A DNA stretch of 64,000 nt, from the NCBI RefSeq assembly GCF_027744825.2, contig NC_071348.1, positions 3,875,063-3,939,062 of the forward strand. Direction: 5' to 3'. Both the position numbers and the translations under genes were made by a program. The notes under the pieces are model-generated. The model saw nothing but the letters and a program-made list of their open reading frames with translations, had not been told where the DNA came from and ran no database searches. Within the stretch, counting starts at the first letter, position 1. Each line of letters begins with the position of its first letter. Origin of the DNA: Synchiropus splendidus (Eukaryota; Chordata; Actinopteri; Syngnathiformes; Callionymidae). This document shows, in pieces, positions 46,691-59,495 of this stretch.

Positions 46691-49104
46691 GTTGAGTCAG
46701 CAGTTGCAGCCAAGTCTCCTTTGGATGTTGTTCCGCTCCGCTCCTTTGCGTCTTTTGAAATCGACCTGCAACACATATCAATTGACATCAGGGACGTCCC
46801 AAGTCGAGCCCCTTAGTCGAGGTCCGATGAAATCACCACAAAACAATGAGCTAATAAGGCACGAAATTCTCCAAACAAAAATGAAAAACACTCTTTATTT
46901 TATCTGTTCAGTTTGAAGAATATCAGGTACAATACTTGGCCCTGTCTGTTTCTTCCTTTTTGAGGAAAGCTTGGACATTGATTTAGGTGATTTAATAATG
47001 GAAGTCGCAAACTAAAACTGTAACATGAAACAGGTTCCTTGTTTGCCTTCATCATTGTGTGGATTTGCTGTTACGGACTGGGCTTTCCGTTGTTCCTCTC
47101 TACCATGGAGGAAATAAATCTGCCGTTTAATGAGCTGCCTCTCTTGCTGAGCTGCAGTTTTAACAGGAAGGAAGCCGGCGACTTGATCGGGAAGTCCAGC
47201 GGGCTCCGTCCACCCAGCAGACAGACTCTTACTGTATAGACGCGTCAGACACTGTATGTCTTTCATTACACAGCCGGTTACATAAACGTCTGAAGCCACG
47301 ACCAGCAAGCCGCTAAGATAAATATGTCAACGTTGCACTTTTAATGCATAGCTGGACCTTAATGACGCACCAACAGATGTAGCCTTGTATAGTTACAGTG
47401 ATTTAGTGACAGTAAAATGAGAATTTGTCTGTATATCAATCAGACTTTGAACTAAAAAGTGTGGCATTTTAATGGACTATTATGGGCATAAAATAATACA
47501 GGGGAACATGCTTCCAAAAAGTTTCGTATTTTATTTTAATATTAACTAAAAAACGGTATTGTTCTGAAAAGCGAGACTCACCTTGATAAGGATTCAGTGT
47601 CCGGCGTGATGTCGCTCAGCGGGTCGTGCCATCCATTGGATTGGAACCTTGAATTTACTGGGTATGATCTGGGAGGAAAGAGGTGAGAGGAAGGGCCGCC
47701 ACTAGAAAGGAGGTGAGGGCATGAATCCCCGGCTACTTAAGAGACGACCCCCCCCCTTCAGGCTACTCCACCCCTAGTGGTCCCACTCGCTCAACCGCTG
47801 TGGAAAATATTTGCACAAAGAACACTGTTTTCACTGATATTCCTGTTTGATTAAGGCCCGTAATGTCGTGGGGTTTTACCAACGAAATATGCCGGGCTAG
47901 CTAGCGTCTTCACACATTGGGAAAGCTTGTGCGGAGCCTCACTCGAAGACCAGAGCGGCGTCACACCAGATTTGATTGAACGGTGACGGTCTGAGAATCA
48001 TGATTCAGCTGGTTTGTATAGCACAACAGTGCAGGTATTCAGCGGCGACTCGGGGGGACTGGACCCACTCCCACTGAATCGGCTGTTTGTCGTGCGTAAT
48101 GAGATGTAACTACGTGGGAGTTATGTAAGAGACCAAATATCCACCATATTTAAGGAATGCTCTGTGAAGCCCTGACCATGCGGCCACCCACCATCCCACC
48201 TTTTGTAAACCACATGAAGACAAGTCCAGAGCGAGCAGGCATAAGTGACACTTTCCCAAATACGCGGAGGAACAGAAAACATAGCTTTCGACGGGTGAAA
48301 TGCTTACGTACATATTTTGCAATATCAGATTTAAGCGTGACACTTGAATAGCCTTTCAACAAACCGTCTTTGCTACGCTAGCGCGTGTCCCAGCTCAATC
48401 TTTGATCATTTTTACTCATGTGAACTCACAAAAACTGAGTCGATCTGGTTTTGTGCAGTGTACTAGCCAGCTGCAACATTGTGTTGAGAATGAGAAAAAA
48501 AGTCAGCTTCCAGTGATATTTTTTGTCGCTGTTTCAGATTCGGTCAATAAAATGTGTCTTTTCTAATACGAGTTCAATATTGCTCATTGTGGGCGGAGTC
48601 ACAAGCTCTTGGGGGTTTTGGAAAATATCTGTGAGTCCAAAGTTTTAATTCACTTTTACAATGAAACTGATTCTGTTTGAACCCTTCAATTGCTTTCACG
48701 TTTTTATTATTTATTTATTCAGTTTTTTTGTTTTGTTTTTTGTTTTACAAATATTTTTAGTTATTTATTTAATGATATTTTGTAATGTATATTTGTTATT
48801 TTGTTACTAATTCATATCTTATGATCTTACGATATTCTTACAATCTTTTTTACTATGGGCATCAATGAAATAGTGGAGACAGCTGAAACAGGTCTCACCG
48901 CTTACTGTAAATTGAAAGCAGTTATTTACGCGGGTGTGGGCTTGTGTCGATTCTTCTGGGTTGTAATGGACTGAACAATTGGATTTTGGATGGTAAAGTT
49001 TGCGTTAAGTTTCTCTGGTTCATCACCGATTCCGCCTCATAACAGTATTTCACTGAGTCACTGTCCTGCTTCATCAACTTCTTTGAAGTTTGCGGAATAT
49101 TTGC

Positions 49105-49180
49105 TCTTGCAGGCCACATAAAATAACATGAGGGACACGACCTGGCCCCCGGGCCACAGGTTTGACAGGCGTGAATTGGA
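49105..49180. repeat. Probable degraded interspersed repeat
   Basis: The sequence around CCTGGCCCCCGGGCCACAGG followed by TTTGACAGGCGTG resembles, in reverse complement, a stretch near 25742-25775 (CACATGTCAAACTCAAGAGC, then TGGGGGC). A weaker GGCCACACCTGGCCC piece lies near 51270. The TGTCAAAC plus GGCCCGGGGGCC combination is common in vertebrate dispersed repeats. I do not assign a family. Confidence 0.35.
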
Positions 49181-52128
49181 CTGAAAATGGCCACAGTAGT
49201 GGACAGATGCTCTTTGAGGTCCTTCTGTTCTCTGGAGTCTGAGACCGTTCTGGGTGAGTTATTACATGTTATTACGTGAGCGACCTGACGTGGATAAGCT
49301 AGCGCTGCCAGGGACCTTGGCTTCACTGCTGTGTGGCTGTTTGAGGATCTGCGTGTTTAAACATAGCGGCTGAATTGAACCTGGATTCGTGTCAAAATTC
49401 TAGTTGATGCAATTAGAGCGGTGTTGTGACAGGAGTCACAAACAGGAAGTGTGTTCAGGTAAATCACGGCGCTTCAACAAACCTTGGCTAATGGAAGGCA
49501 GCGGGAACAACATGAGTCAGCAGTTAGAAATCACACATCTTAAATGTGCCTCATTGGTGCTCAACACGTTTGTGGCTGGAGATGTGACACTCTTAGTGAT
49601 TGGCACGTCCCCACACACCGGACTACTGTTGATCTGGTTCTGGCCTTCAGCGCCGACCTCAGCTCTAATCCAGCAGAAGCATGGACCACCCTCGAGCTGC
49701 TGACCTGAGCGTTGCCTCGGTGAAATTGCCTCAGGTGCGGATTCAACAGTCAAACTTTCTGTCCAGCTGGAAAAATACCTTCAGTTATATAAGTAGATCT
49801 TCCAGCTGTGAGCCGCAGCTTCTACCTGAGCATGTTTGGTCTGTCACAGAAGCTGTGTCCTCATTCATCTGAGTGAGTTGAGGGTGAGAGGCAGGGGTCA
49901 CTTTGGACCAGTCACCTGTCCATCACACACCTCACCCTAACCCTGTGGGAGGAAAGCAGAGTGTTTGGAGGAATGCAGTGTCGGCAGGTGGAGGAGCGCT
50001 TGCTTTGAAGCAAGGAGTTTTTTGTTTTTTTTTGTGAAAGGTCACCCAAGTTAGAGGGTTAGTTGGTGCCAGTCGGTGTAGTACCCATGCCCAGCCAGTA
50101 GGTGTTGTTGTATTATTCTAGCTGCTAACAAAGAAGATGGAACCATGTATAACAGAGACCTTTGTGTGGACAGGCAACAAGGTTGAGCTAACTTCACTCT
50201 GAGCAACAAAAAACATCCTAAAAACCCAGCTTTGGTGCCGCTGCGCTCAACGTCGCTGGCGAGAACCTTGACTGTGTGAGTTGTGAGTGGCAACATCAGG
50301 AAAATACTGGCCGAAGGGTTTTGGTGTGAGCGTCAAAGAGAGCCGACTCCTCAGTTTGGAGCTCCTCAGGATGCCCAGTTGGACCTTCTGTGAAGCTGCA
50401 AGGAGCATCTCTAGGAAGAGTAGAACACAAACGACAAGCCTTCGATAGTTGTTGCGTCAGTGGTGGGAAACTCCCAAATGACACTGCTCATCTCTTGGCA
50501 GCAGCTCCGTATTGACCTTAGCGATGACTTTCAAAACCAACAAAATTATTTTGCTTCATTACTTCTCAGCTCATCAAATCTCAAAGTGTTGCTAAAAAGA
50601 ACGAGGTTTCTAAATGGCAGCCGCTGAATATTTATTTAAACTCTGCTGATTCAAATTTAATGAAACGTCTAATGGTGAAGGCTGCAACAGTGTGGGCTTT
50701 GACTGGGCTGCGATTGAAGTGACGGTCAGTTCTGCCGTCTTGCTTATGTTGGGCCCGGCCTCAGAGATTAGAATAATATCAACACATAAGCCCTGGCCTG
50801 TTCCTCGCCCCCCCCTCAACCTCCCGCTCTGCCCAGTGTCTGACTGCAGGTCTCTCACCTCCCAAGCTTTTCAATTGCAATAAATCTTTCGCTGTCTCTC
50901 ATAGTTTCCTGCTGTTGAGAGGAAAGATTTAGTGTCTCAACAAACACGGTGATTTATTCCTCTCCGACGATTCGACTTCCACTCCATGCCATGTTTGCCA
51001 CGCTGAAGCGCTCACTCTCCTCTTCACTTGGCGGAGCCCGGTGAAACTGGGGGGCCACGCTGTCGAGCACAGAGACCCCTCTCAAATCTGATGGTGAAAA
51101 AAGTCATGTCAGTAAATAAACCCCGTTTCACTGCTAATAAAAAGTTTCATCGGACGAAGTCTTCGGAAGGGCGTGTGAGAGTCCGTGGATCCTGGCCCAT
51201 TCTGGAGAAGTTTGAAAGGTATTCGAGTAACGCTTGGAAAAACCCATCTTGTTCGGTTTAAAGCAGCACGAGGGCCACACCTGGCCCTTTTCGCTTCATT
51301 TATACGGCCCTCATTATACGGTCTGATGTCCAGTTTTTAAATGATTTTTAAATTTTATTCGCTAAATGTATTCTTGTTGATGACTACTCAATTTCTTCCT
51401 ATGGAGTAAATTTTGGTTGTAATTTTTAGTCTTGTTTGTTTAGTTTTTTTAAGGTAATTTGGGTGTTTTATTTTAAAATACATCATTTTCTTTATTTATT
51501 TAGTTTAGTTCCGGCTTACCTCGCCCATAAACGTCTGCTTGTCTGCTGCAACCTGGACAGTTCCCAACCTGGACACCTAAAGTTTGACTTTAACTATTTC
51601 AATTTCGCTACCGGGCTCATGGGCACCAGCCTCATCCTTATTCTGCTCTAACTTTGATTCCCTAACAACTGCAAGAAGGGGGATGTCAGTGGTGTCCCTC
51701 AAGGTTCTGCTCCCTGACAAAGCTTTGGGTTACTCTTCACACACATTCTTATCGCCAGTGTTTACTCACGGCGGCCTGTATTCCTCTTTGACACCGGCCC
51801 ACTCAGAACTTGCAGTGATGTCATCATCCTTGAAGCAGCCAATGAAGTGAAAGAAGCAACCTTATCTCTGGAATGTCTTTCTTTATCAGTGTGAAGCCCG
51901 AACTACTAGTTACAGTTAAAGGTTTAAAAGGTTTAGAGAGTGTGAAGTTTCTGAAGTGTCTGATCTGGTCGACTATAGAAGGCAGAGTAAAACCACACCT
52001 TTGTAACCATTTCCACGTCCAGTCTGATGTCCAGGAAACAGAACACTGCTCTCTTCTGGTCAGTTGTTTTCGTCCAATATCACATGATCCACTTACTTTT
52101 CAAGACTTAAAAAAATATATATTATACA

Positions 52129-52131
<3 letters not shown>

Positions 52132-52186
<55 letters not shown>
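52132..52186. repeat. (TA)n microsatellite
   Basis: A long TA dinucleotide run of about 55 bp in AT-rich intergenic DNA. Confidence 0.95.
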
Positions 52187-52190
<4 letters not shown>

Positions 52191-53212
52191 TTAATTAAAA
52201 TTAATTATTTTATTTTGGAAGCTAGAAACATTTTCTTTTGTGGATCACAGCCCAGTTCTGGGACCCAACAGTTCTAGATGTTTATGCCATCGAAGTGGCA
52301 CACATTTTATATTAATATATTTAATATTTATATTTAAAAAATGAACCTTGATGATGGATTTTATTTTTTATTGTACGTAGCAGCACTGTCTCAAACCTGA
52401 CCTGGCTTTATTTAATATTAGTTTTAATAGAATGTATTCTTTATTTTATGAAAAAGATAAAATAAATGACTCCTTGAACATTTCCATTATTGTTGTGTAA
52501 TGTTCACCAGTTTAAGATAGCACCTTGTCAGGTGATGGGAAGGGTCACCGAGCCTAGCTTACTGGCTAGACAGGTATTTATTTAATAAAATAAATGAGGG
52601 GTAGAAGCAAGTGAGCCATTGCTGTTGAGCGCTTCATGCTTGCTTGCTCTTGCTCTTGTTGATTCTAACACTATATTATTTGTAAAATACAGTGCGCTAA
52701 AAATGGATAACTTCACATTTCCCCAGCCCCTCAGTGGGCGTATGTTTCCATAAAGGTTGAGTAAAAGTTTGCAAGGTCATGCTATAACCTGAGGTAACAA
52801 TGTTTCAACTCACATTTCTAGTTTATGGTATTTTTTTGTTTCTTACAAGCTGTCAACTTTAAGGAGTTTCTGATCCTGTCACTTTAAAATTGAAAACATC
52901 CCGAAAATGTTTCACTTAAAGGTATGTTTTGGATGTTTTTAAGAAAAATAGCTGTCAGTTTTAACTCATGCAGACACTTTTATTGCAGAATTTATTGCAA
53001 TTAAAATCACATATATCACATTTTTAAACAATCTTCGCCAGTCTGTTCAACAAGTAAAGGTCATTCATTCACAACAAAATAATAAAAAGCATGTGCAACG
53101 TTGATTCCTGAAGAGCGAAAAAATGTATCTCTGCAAAATTCAAATTAAGTTTTTAATCCTTGAGATGATGAACTTTTCTTCTGTTCTGCAGAACCATGTG
53201 CCTGGAGCCACC

Positions 53213-55973
53213 ATGGCTGACTTGAGGCGGGGTCCATCTCTGTCACCAAATCTTGTCGGTAAGTTTCATAGAATCCCATTATTTACAGTCAATCTTGTTA
53301 GATCATGTTTAACCCTTTCACGTCCATCAAGCGTTTAAGTGTTGCGCACAAATCTGGCCTCTCAGCATTCGATTCTCATGGTTAGTTGTAAAGTCTACTG
53401 CAAGCCAGGCCAGTTTCTGAATCAGCGGTGTAACACCGAAGTCAGTCAGAGGCGAGGGCATGATGTCCATCCACAACTCCTGGATATGGAGAAATATAAC
53501 AAGAATTGCGTTTGGACAATCAGCTCCATACTCTTAGTCCAACTCGTGCCGCTGAAGGAATCCTCCAAAAAGTCAGTGCCCCAAATAGAAGCAGTGGAAT
53601 ACACCTGAAATGATAGAGACGTTTTCCAGTTGAAGTGGAAACAAAATACTTACAAGCTGTATAAGAAGTGATAGTCCCGGATGACTCCAGTATTAATCTA
53701 TAGAATCTCTGGCGCTGCTCTTGTGCGTCCGTCCTCCTCAGCTGCGTCTTGGTTTTGGCCGTCTCCGTCCCACTCTCCGTCTCTTCCCTCTGTCCATCTC
53801 ATTTCATGCAGCAGCGGGGTTACCTAAGAGACTGGGCCTGAATGGAGAAAATCTCTTTTTCTACAATTAACTGTGAAAGTGACAGAAGGAAAAGAAGGGA
53901 GGGATCGACGGAGGGGTGCGAGCGGGTGGACGAAAGGAGGATGGGGGGATGACAGCAGTGCGCATGACAGGTGGGTCCTGAAGTTCGGGACGCCGAGGAA
54001 CGTCGCCACTCCAGAAAATGAATTGAGATTTTTGAGTTTGTGTCAGTGTTATGACGCCTGATATGTCTTATGATACTTTTTAATGCCTCAATCTGTAAAA
54101 CACATTTCACTCTGACATCCTTGATGAACATGTCCCCTCAGCCGGCGTCGGGATTAAGGCCAAATTAGGCTGCATTACACTGATCCCAGTACAAGTAAGT
54201 TATCAGCAGCGCCATAATCTCTGAAAACGTAAAGGGAGTTACCATGGAGAAACCTGCACAAAAGGGTGTGGCGTGGGAATGTCCTCAGAGGTCAGGAGTG
54301 AGGGTGACGGGGTCGGAGGGTCAGAGGCAGCTGGACAGCACACAAGAGCAGATGAGGGTGAGAAAAGGTGACGGGGGGGCGGCAGGGGGGCGACCACAGT
54401 CCGACTGGCTGCACCCAATGGGACATTAACATTGAACTGATGGGTGGCTGGCTGACCAATGGCTGGTCAGCGTGAGGCGGAGCCGCAGCACACTCATGTG
54501 TAATGGTCCGTGGTAATTGACAAGTGACAAGGCTTTCACTGCGGACGCCTGAGCTGATATCATGAGGTGGGATTACATGGTTATGTATTGGCATTTTGCT
54601 TCGACAAAAGGTCTTTCAATGTTAGAGATGAAAATGTTCACTTTTAATTTCATCATTCACGGAACTAAAAATCCGTTTCAGAGGAAGATATGCGTATAAA
54701 TATGTCCATTCTCTGTCAATTTCTGGTAAGACTTTCGATTGGGTCGCACATATTAGAGTGTACTTTTGGTGAGCATTCCTGGGTAAAACACAGTCAGGCC
54801 TAGTGGTATGCTTACAAGTACTTTAGAATGATTAATTACAGGCTAATATGCTGCCAATACATGTACCAATAAGTGTTTGGTTTATGATAGTTGATTTCCC
54901 CTAATCTAAAGCGTGACACAATTTCTGTACTGAAACTCAGTTTCTGCTCAGGAAGTTATTTAAGTAAAACGTGTGTATATCTTTACAATGTCAAAAAGCT
55001 AAAAAAAAAAAAAAGTTGTTTAAAAAAAAAAGTCCAAATATGAATTGTATATGGCCTGAAGTAAATAGCAACAGGGTTAGGGAGCGGGTCAGTTAGACGT
55101 CTAGACCTCTTCATGTTGGCTGCTGCCCCTGCGACCCAACTATAATGGCTGGATGGATGGTGGTTTTTAATCCTCATTCGTCCATGGATCTAAATGTCGG
55201 AGGTGGCGGATGTGTGGATAAAACAGTTTACTGTGTCAATGCACTGCCCCCGCGATGCAACCTCAGATAAGAAGCAAATAAAGTCAGACAATAGAGAAAA
55301 GTATCTATCAAAAACTCTGTCTTTGAGGAGGACTGAAAAAAAAATAATCGGAAATGTGGGTGAATGTCACCAAAGTGATGCAGTTACTTGAGAAACTCCT
55401 GTATATGTGTGTATATATTTCATATTATACATCCCATGTAACAGTCCTTACAGACAAGACAAGTCAGTGTCTGCCCCACATTTAGACGCTCAATTTAACT
55501 GACTCCTCTATCAAGCACCAAACCAGGCTTCTGAAAGCTGCTGTGAAAAGTCAAATGTAGTACTGTTTCTGCATGAACGACTTCTTACTTTTGGTGACAG
55601 CACCAACCCATCTTCTTTTAATCTTGAGAAATGCTGGTGTTAATGCTCTTTGTCTCACTTCATGTTCCAGGAGGTCGTGGAGGGAGGACAGTCCATGTAC
55701 TCGCTGGAGTCTACGCCTCATACCCGCACTATGGTCTGCACAGAAACACTCAACTCTTGGTTTAAAAAGTCATCATTTATTTTACAGCAGCATGAAGTGG
55801 CATTAACGTGTAACGTCCTCCTGAGCACACAACCTAATCTCACGTATATGACTGATGAGGTGAGGAGCTTCTCGAGGCTGCAGACAGGAAGGCGCTCTGT
55901 CCACCATGTGGCGGCCAGTGAAGGTCAGGTCAGCGAGGGGCAGCAGGCAGTCTGGCTCAGGACTTTACTCTGA
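53213..55973 (+). CDS. Weak candidate gene, three exons, product unknown
   Basis: An exon bounded by a good acceptor (TTCTGCAG, 53191) and GTAAGT donor (53259) contains a near-ideal start context GCCACCATGG at 53213 and reads MADLRRGPSLSPNLV in phase 1. Exon 54142-54194 (acceptor CCCCTCAG, donor GTAAGT) continues in frame with AGVGIKAKLGCITLIPVQ. A third begins after TGTTCCAG at 55671 with EVVEGGQSMYSLESTPHTRT and stays open to 55973. Phases agree throughout. I recognise no family. An upstream ATG at 53196 opens a short overlapping frame. This may be a fast-evolving small gene or a coincidence. Confidence 0.25.
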
Positions 55974-56273
55974 TGGCTTACAAAAGCCAGTTTGGGGGCC
56001 CGATCCAGGGGGTCAACATGCAAATGTAACCCCGGAGTGAAAGCAGAGGATCAATGTTCTCACATTACTTTTGCTGCCCATGACTGTGAACACATACGCC
56101 TACACACCACATGAGGTTTTAATGAAATTCAGCCTCAACAATGGAGCAGGCAGCTGGATTCTAACAATGCAGGGACGGGCAGCTGAAGTCCAGTCGTTCA
56201 CGTGATTCATAATTCAGCTGGTATGACCAGCACGTTTGTATTTTTCCATCTAACTGCAGAAAAAAACGTTCCT
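55974..56273. other. Spacer with ATTAAA for the lectin gene
   Basis: Nothing coding is seen. A minus-strand ATTAAA at 56118-56123, about 150 bp past the lectin stop, is a candidate poly(A) signal. Confidence 0.4.
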
Positions 56274-59200
56274 TCACTGGCAGAGGCGGCAGATGAAGTT
56301 CAGTTTTCTAGTCTCGGGCAGGCCGACCCACTGCTGCCCCCCTGTGGCCTCCATGGCTCCGGTGGCTCCACACCCGTAGTCTGCAGCGGAGCCGTGCCCT
56401 GGTCCCCAGTTGTGGTAACAGAGGGAAGCGGAGCTGGTCCAGAACCAGAAGCCGAAGTTGCAGGTGAAGCGTAAGCCCAGCCAGACGTGAGCTGTGGTGG
56501 CGTTCCTCGACAATGCAGCTGCCAGTTCCTGAGCTGAGGTGGTGGGGATGTCAGCCAGGTCTGCGTGGTGATGCCTGCAGTAGCTTAGCGCTTCCATCCA
56601 TGTCAGGTTTTTCCTGATCAATATGTATTCACCTGCAAAACAGGACACGGTAGACACAGACAACTGTATTACAAATCCAAGTATTGCTTCTTCCTGCCAC
56701 TCCAGAGTCAATAAATACCAGTTGAAGACTGGTGTCATAGTGACTAATATGATCATAAGAAGCACATATTTGAAGTTAGCATCACAACTCAAAAACAAAA
56801 GGATGGATGATAAATATTCTCGGTGTAACGATGGAAGTTTATATTTTGATAGTGTTCCAGCTTATCCTTAAGGATTTGTTGGCTCTCATCCCTCTGTGAT
56901 GTCTACTGCCCCCTGCTGTCCCCCTGAGCTCGTGGCTATCAAGAACATTTCAAATGCTACACAGAATTACTTAATTTATTTTTTAATTTTGGCTAAAAGA
57001 TTTTGTATTTTGACTAGTTTAGCTAAGTTACGAGGTCAAATACCTCAGAGCATAATGCTAAACGTTGTGCCTTCCAGTAGAAAGATGACAATATTCAGTA
57101 ATGCAAAGAGAAAATGTACCCAGAGAAGAATGTTGTCCGCTGGTGGTTACTGCATAGGAAGTCCACCCTGTAGTTGCTGTGTGTGTTGGCAAGGTCATAT
57201 CTGTCGCTGTGGACAGTTGTGTCGCGCTCACACCTGACTTTGTTGTTGCATTGAGGAGCAACGTGGGTTGAGTCAACACAACTATGCTTGCATTTGTTGT
57301 TGCGTTGTTGTGGGTTGTAGGCTGGGTTGACGCAACTGTCCTGGCTTTCGTAGTTGCACTGAAGATCGCTGTAGGTCGTGTCACTGCAACTGTTGTGGCT
57401 TTCGTAGTTGCACTGAAGATTGCTGTAGGTCGTGTCACTGCAACTGTTGTGGCTTTCGTTGTTGCATTGAGGAGCAATGTAGGTCGTGTCACCGCAACTG
57501 TCGTGGCTTTCGTTGTTGCATTGGAGAGCGGTGTTGGTCGAGTCAACGCAGCTGTTCTGGTTGGTGGTGAGACATGAGGGCTGGTGGACTGCTGTTGCGG
57601 AGCAGCGGTGGTCGGGTCGACCACAGATGTTCCGCGTGGCTGAGTTGCAGCTGTGGTTGCTCTCCTGTCCGCCAGTGTGCTTGTCTGAGATGTGGTTTGA
57701 GCGTCTCTGCTGGCTGTAAGGAATCAAGTCATCCGTCACGCAACACCAAACAGAGACAGGTTTCTTCTTCCCCACTCACGTCCTTGACAGAAGAATCTCA
57801 AGGTCAGTCTGCATCGCAGGTCGTTCCACCGCCCGTCGTCTCTCAGCACGGTCACGGCACACTCCTGAGCCGTCAGGTAATTTGGCTGATTCGGCTTCCA
57901 GAAGCGGAACGCGGACGGGCTCCCGTCTGACCACACCCACGCGTCTTGGAAGAGTCCGGTCCACACGATTTGGTTGCTGGTGAGGGTCCGGACAGCCTGG
58001 TTCTGAGCAGCGGAGTGAATGCTCACCAGGTCCTGCGATAAATCTCTGCAATGTCTTTGAGCGTTTCGCCACGACTTTTGGGTCGCGACAAACAGCAGGC
58101 TGACACCATCTGTAAAATAAAGAGCAAACTGAGGTGACATAAATGCGATCAACAAAACATCAATAAATGTGTGGAAAAACAATTCCACAAAAAACCTTTA
58201 CCAAAACTAAAATCTCAATTCTGTAATTATTATTCAAGATGTATTTTTTTTAAAGAAATGTATAATATACAGCACATTCCAGTAAACAAGTTCAAAAAGA
58301 TATAGCTGATAAATTATTTAATTTTATTTGCGAAAATAATACATAATAGGGAAAAATGAAACAGAAAAATGTATTACATGTAGATCTTTTCAGTGTCATT
58401 TTAAATTTAAATAAGGGATGCAATGAAATTTAAAAAATCAGTCAGTAAATATGAAAAAATGAAAAGAACATTTCAACAGGAAATTATAAGTTGTCAGTAT
58501 TTCATTAAAAATATATATTTAATAATATATATATCATATACATATGCAGTACATACTGTATCATTTGAAAAAAGTTTTGAAAAACTTCCACATATTTATA
58601 AACATGTAATGACTGTTTTTCTCTTCTCTCTCTGTCACTATATATTTCCTGTTTTCCCCCTGTAATTTGGATGTTGATAACGTGATATTTAGAGTGAATG
58701 TTTTCACAGACATTCAGCGTGTCAGTAGTACAGCGTGAGCCAGGGGACAAAGGGAATTGAAAACACGAGCCGTGGGAGCGATCGTCGTGTAAAGAGCGTA
58801 GCCTGGAGCAGATTCTCACCAGGTTCTGTTCACGAATGCTCATGAAATCGGAGCGGTGAGATGAATGGAAGAGATTGATTCCAGCTGTATCTTCACTTCA
58901 TCTGTGACGCCCCGAAATCATCAGTGTGAATGTATCTCAAGTTCTGTTTCTCTCTAAAACAGCCAAGAATGACTGGCAAACCAATGGTCTCACTTGATCC
59001 CTGCACGGAGTGAATTATTTACCGTGACACACGAAGCTCCTTCTTGTATCACAGTCACTTTGGAACCAGCCACCCTGCGCGTCCATGGCAACACATCGGT
59101 CCTGACTGGAGTCCCCGGGCTCTGCGGCCGCCCAGTTAAAAAAGTCCACGGCGTGCTCGGCCTCAGACCAGTGCCAGGTCTGAGTCCTCCCCAGCTCCAG

Positions 59201-59495
59201 TCCGATCCACGCTCTGCCTTGGCGGATGGATATGGACAGGATCTCTGCCATTTCACTGGCGTTGTGGACCGTGGCTAAATCAGTGAACCACTGCCTGCAG
59301 TAGGTCTTGGCCTCGCTGTACGTCCTTGCGAGAGATATGAAGTGAAACTGGCACGACCCCAGATAGAACAACCCTGCGGAGGAAACAAGGAAGAATTCAG
59401 ACCCGTCTGGCTCCCGAAGTCCAGCGGAAGTGAAGATACAGACCTAAGATAATAAGCCAGAGTAGAGGTCTGCCTCCTCCGCAGAGTCCAGCCAT
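56274..59495 (-). CDS. Secreted protein with three C-type lectin domains and a mucin-like linker
   Basis: Five exons (59495-59444, 59373-59023, 58109-57780, 57713-57120, 56632-56274), all joined in phase 1, give 561 codons plus stop. Start ACACCATGG opens a short signal peptide (MAGLCGGGRPLLWLIILG). Domain 1 (about residues 18-134) has the WIGLE core and CHG-type end but no WND. Domain 2 (135-244) has WNDLRC and QPN, close to Ca2+/sugar-binding motifs (EPN/WND). A Thr/Ser-rich linker (245-442) carries 18-residue repeats with many NATT sites. Domain 3 (443-561) has HVWLGL and ends FICRLCQ. No membrane segment follows domain 3, so I infer secretion. Fish genomes hold many such tandem-lectin genes of unknown ligand; I cannot name an orthologue. 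Confidence 0.82.
57245..57556 (-). repeat. 54-bp (18-residue) mucin-like tandem repeat in lectin exon 4
   Basis: About six units with exact 54-nt spacing (for example from 57353 to 57407) encode variants of PTAIFSATTKATTVAVTR. Units 2-4 are most alike and the outer ones have diverged. Abundant Thr and N-A-T sequons predict dense O- and N-glycosylation. Exact nucleotide repeats make this a likely length polymorphism. Confidence 0.9.

Larger units (their letters stand above)
46765..53191. other. Intergenic region upstream of tnxb, no gene seen
   Basis: Beyond the tnxb 5' end I find no exon I can support. Open frames here lack family resemblance. Noted contents are a C-run near 47745, degraded interspersed-repeat pieces near 49105-49180 and 51265-51320, and a TA microsatellite at about 52132-52186. 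Confidence 0.5.

Noticed and set aside
48922..49326. 134-codon minus-strand open frame
   Set aside because: It overlaps the probable dispersed-repeat relic, has no splice or codon support, and resembles no protein I know.
51873..52277. Open frame crossing the TA microsatellite
   Set aside because: The frame stays open only because TATA repeats encode Tyr-Ile. No coding evidence.
57095..57775. 226-codon minus-strand frame rich in His, Cys, Asn and Ser over the lectin repeat
   Set aside because: It is another frame of the same 54-bp repeat. The Thr-rich frame is the one in phase with both neighbouring lectin exons.
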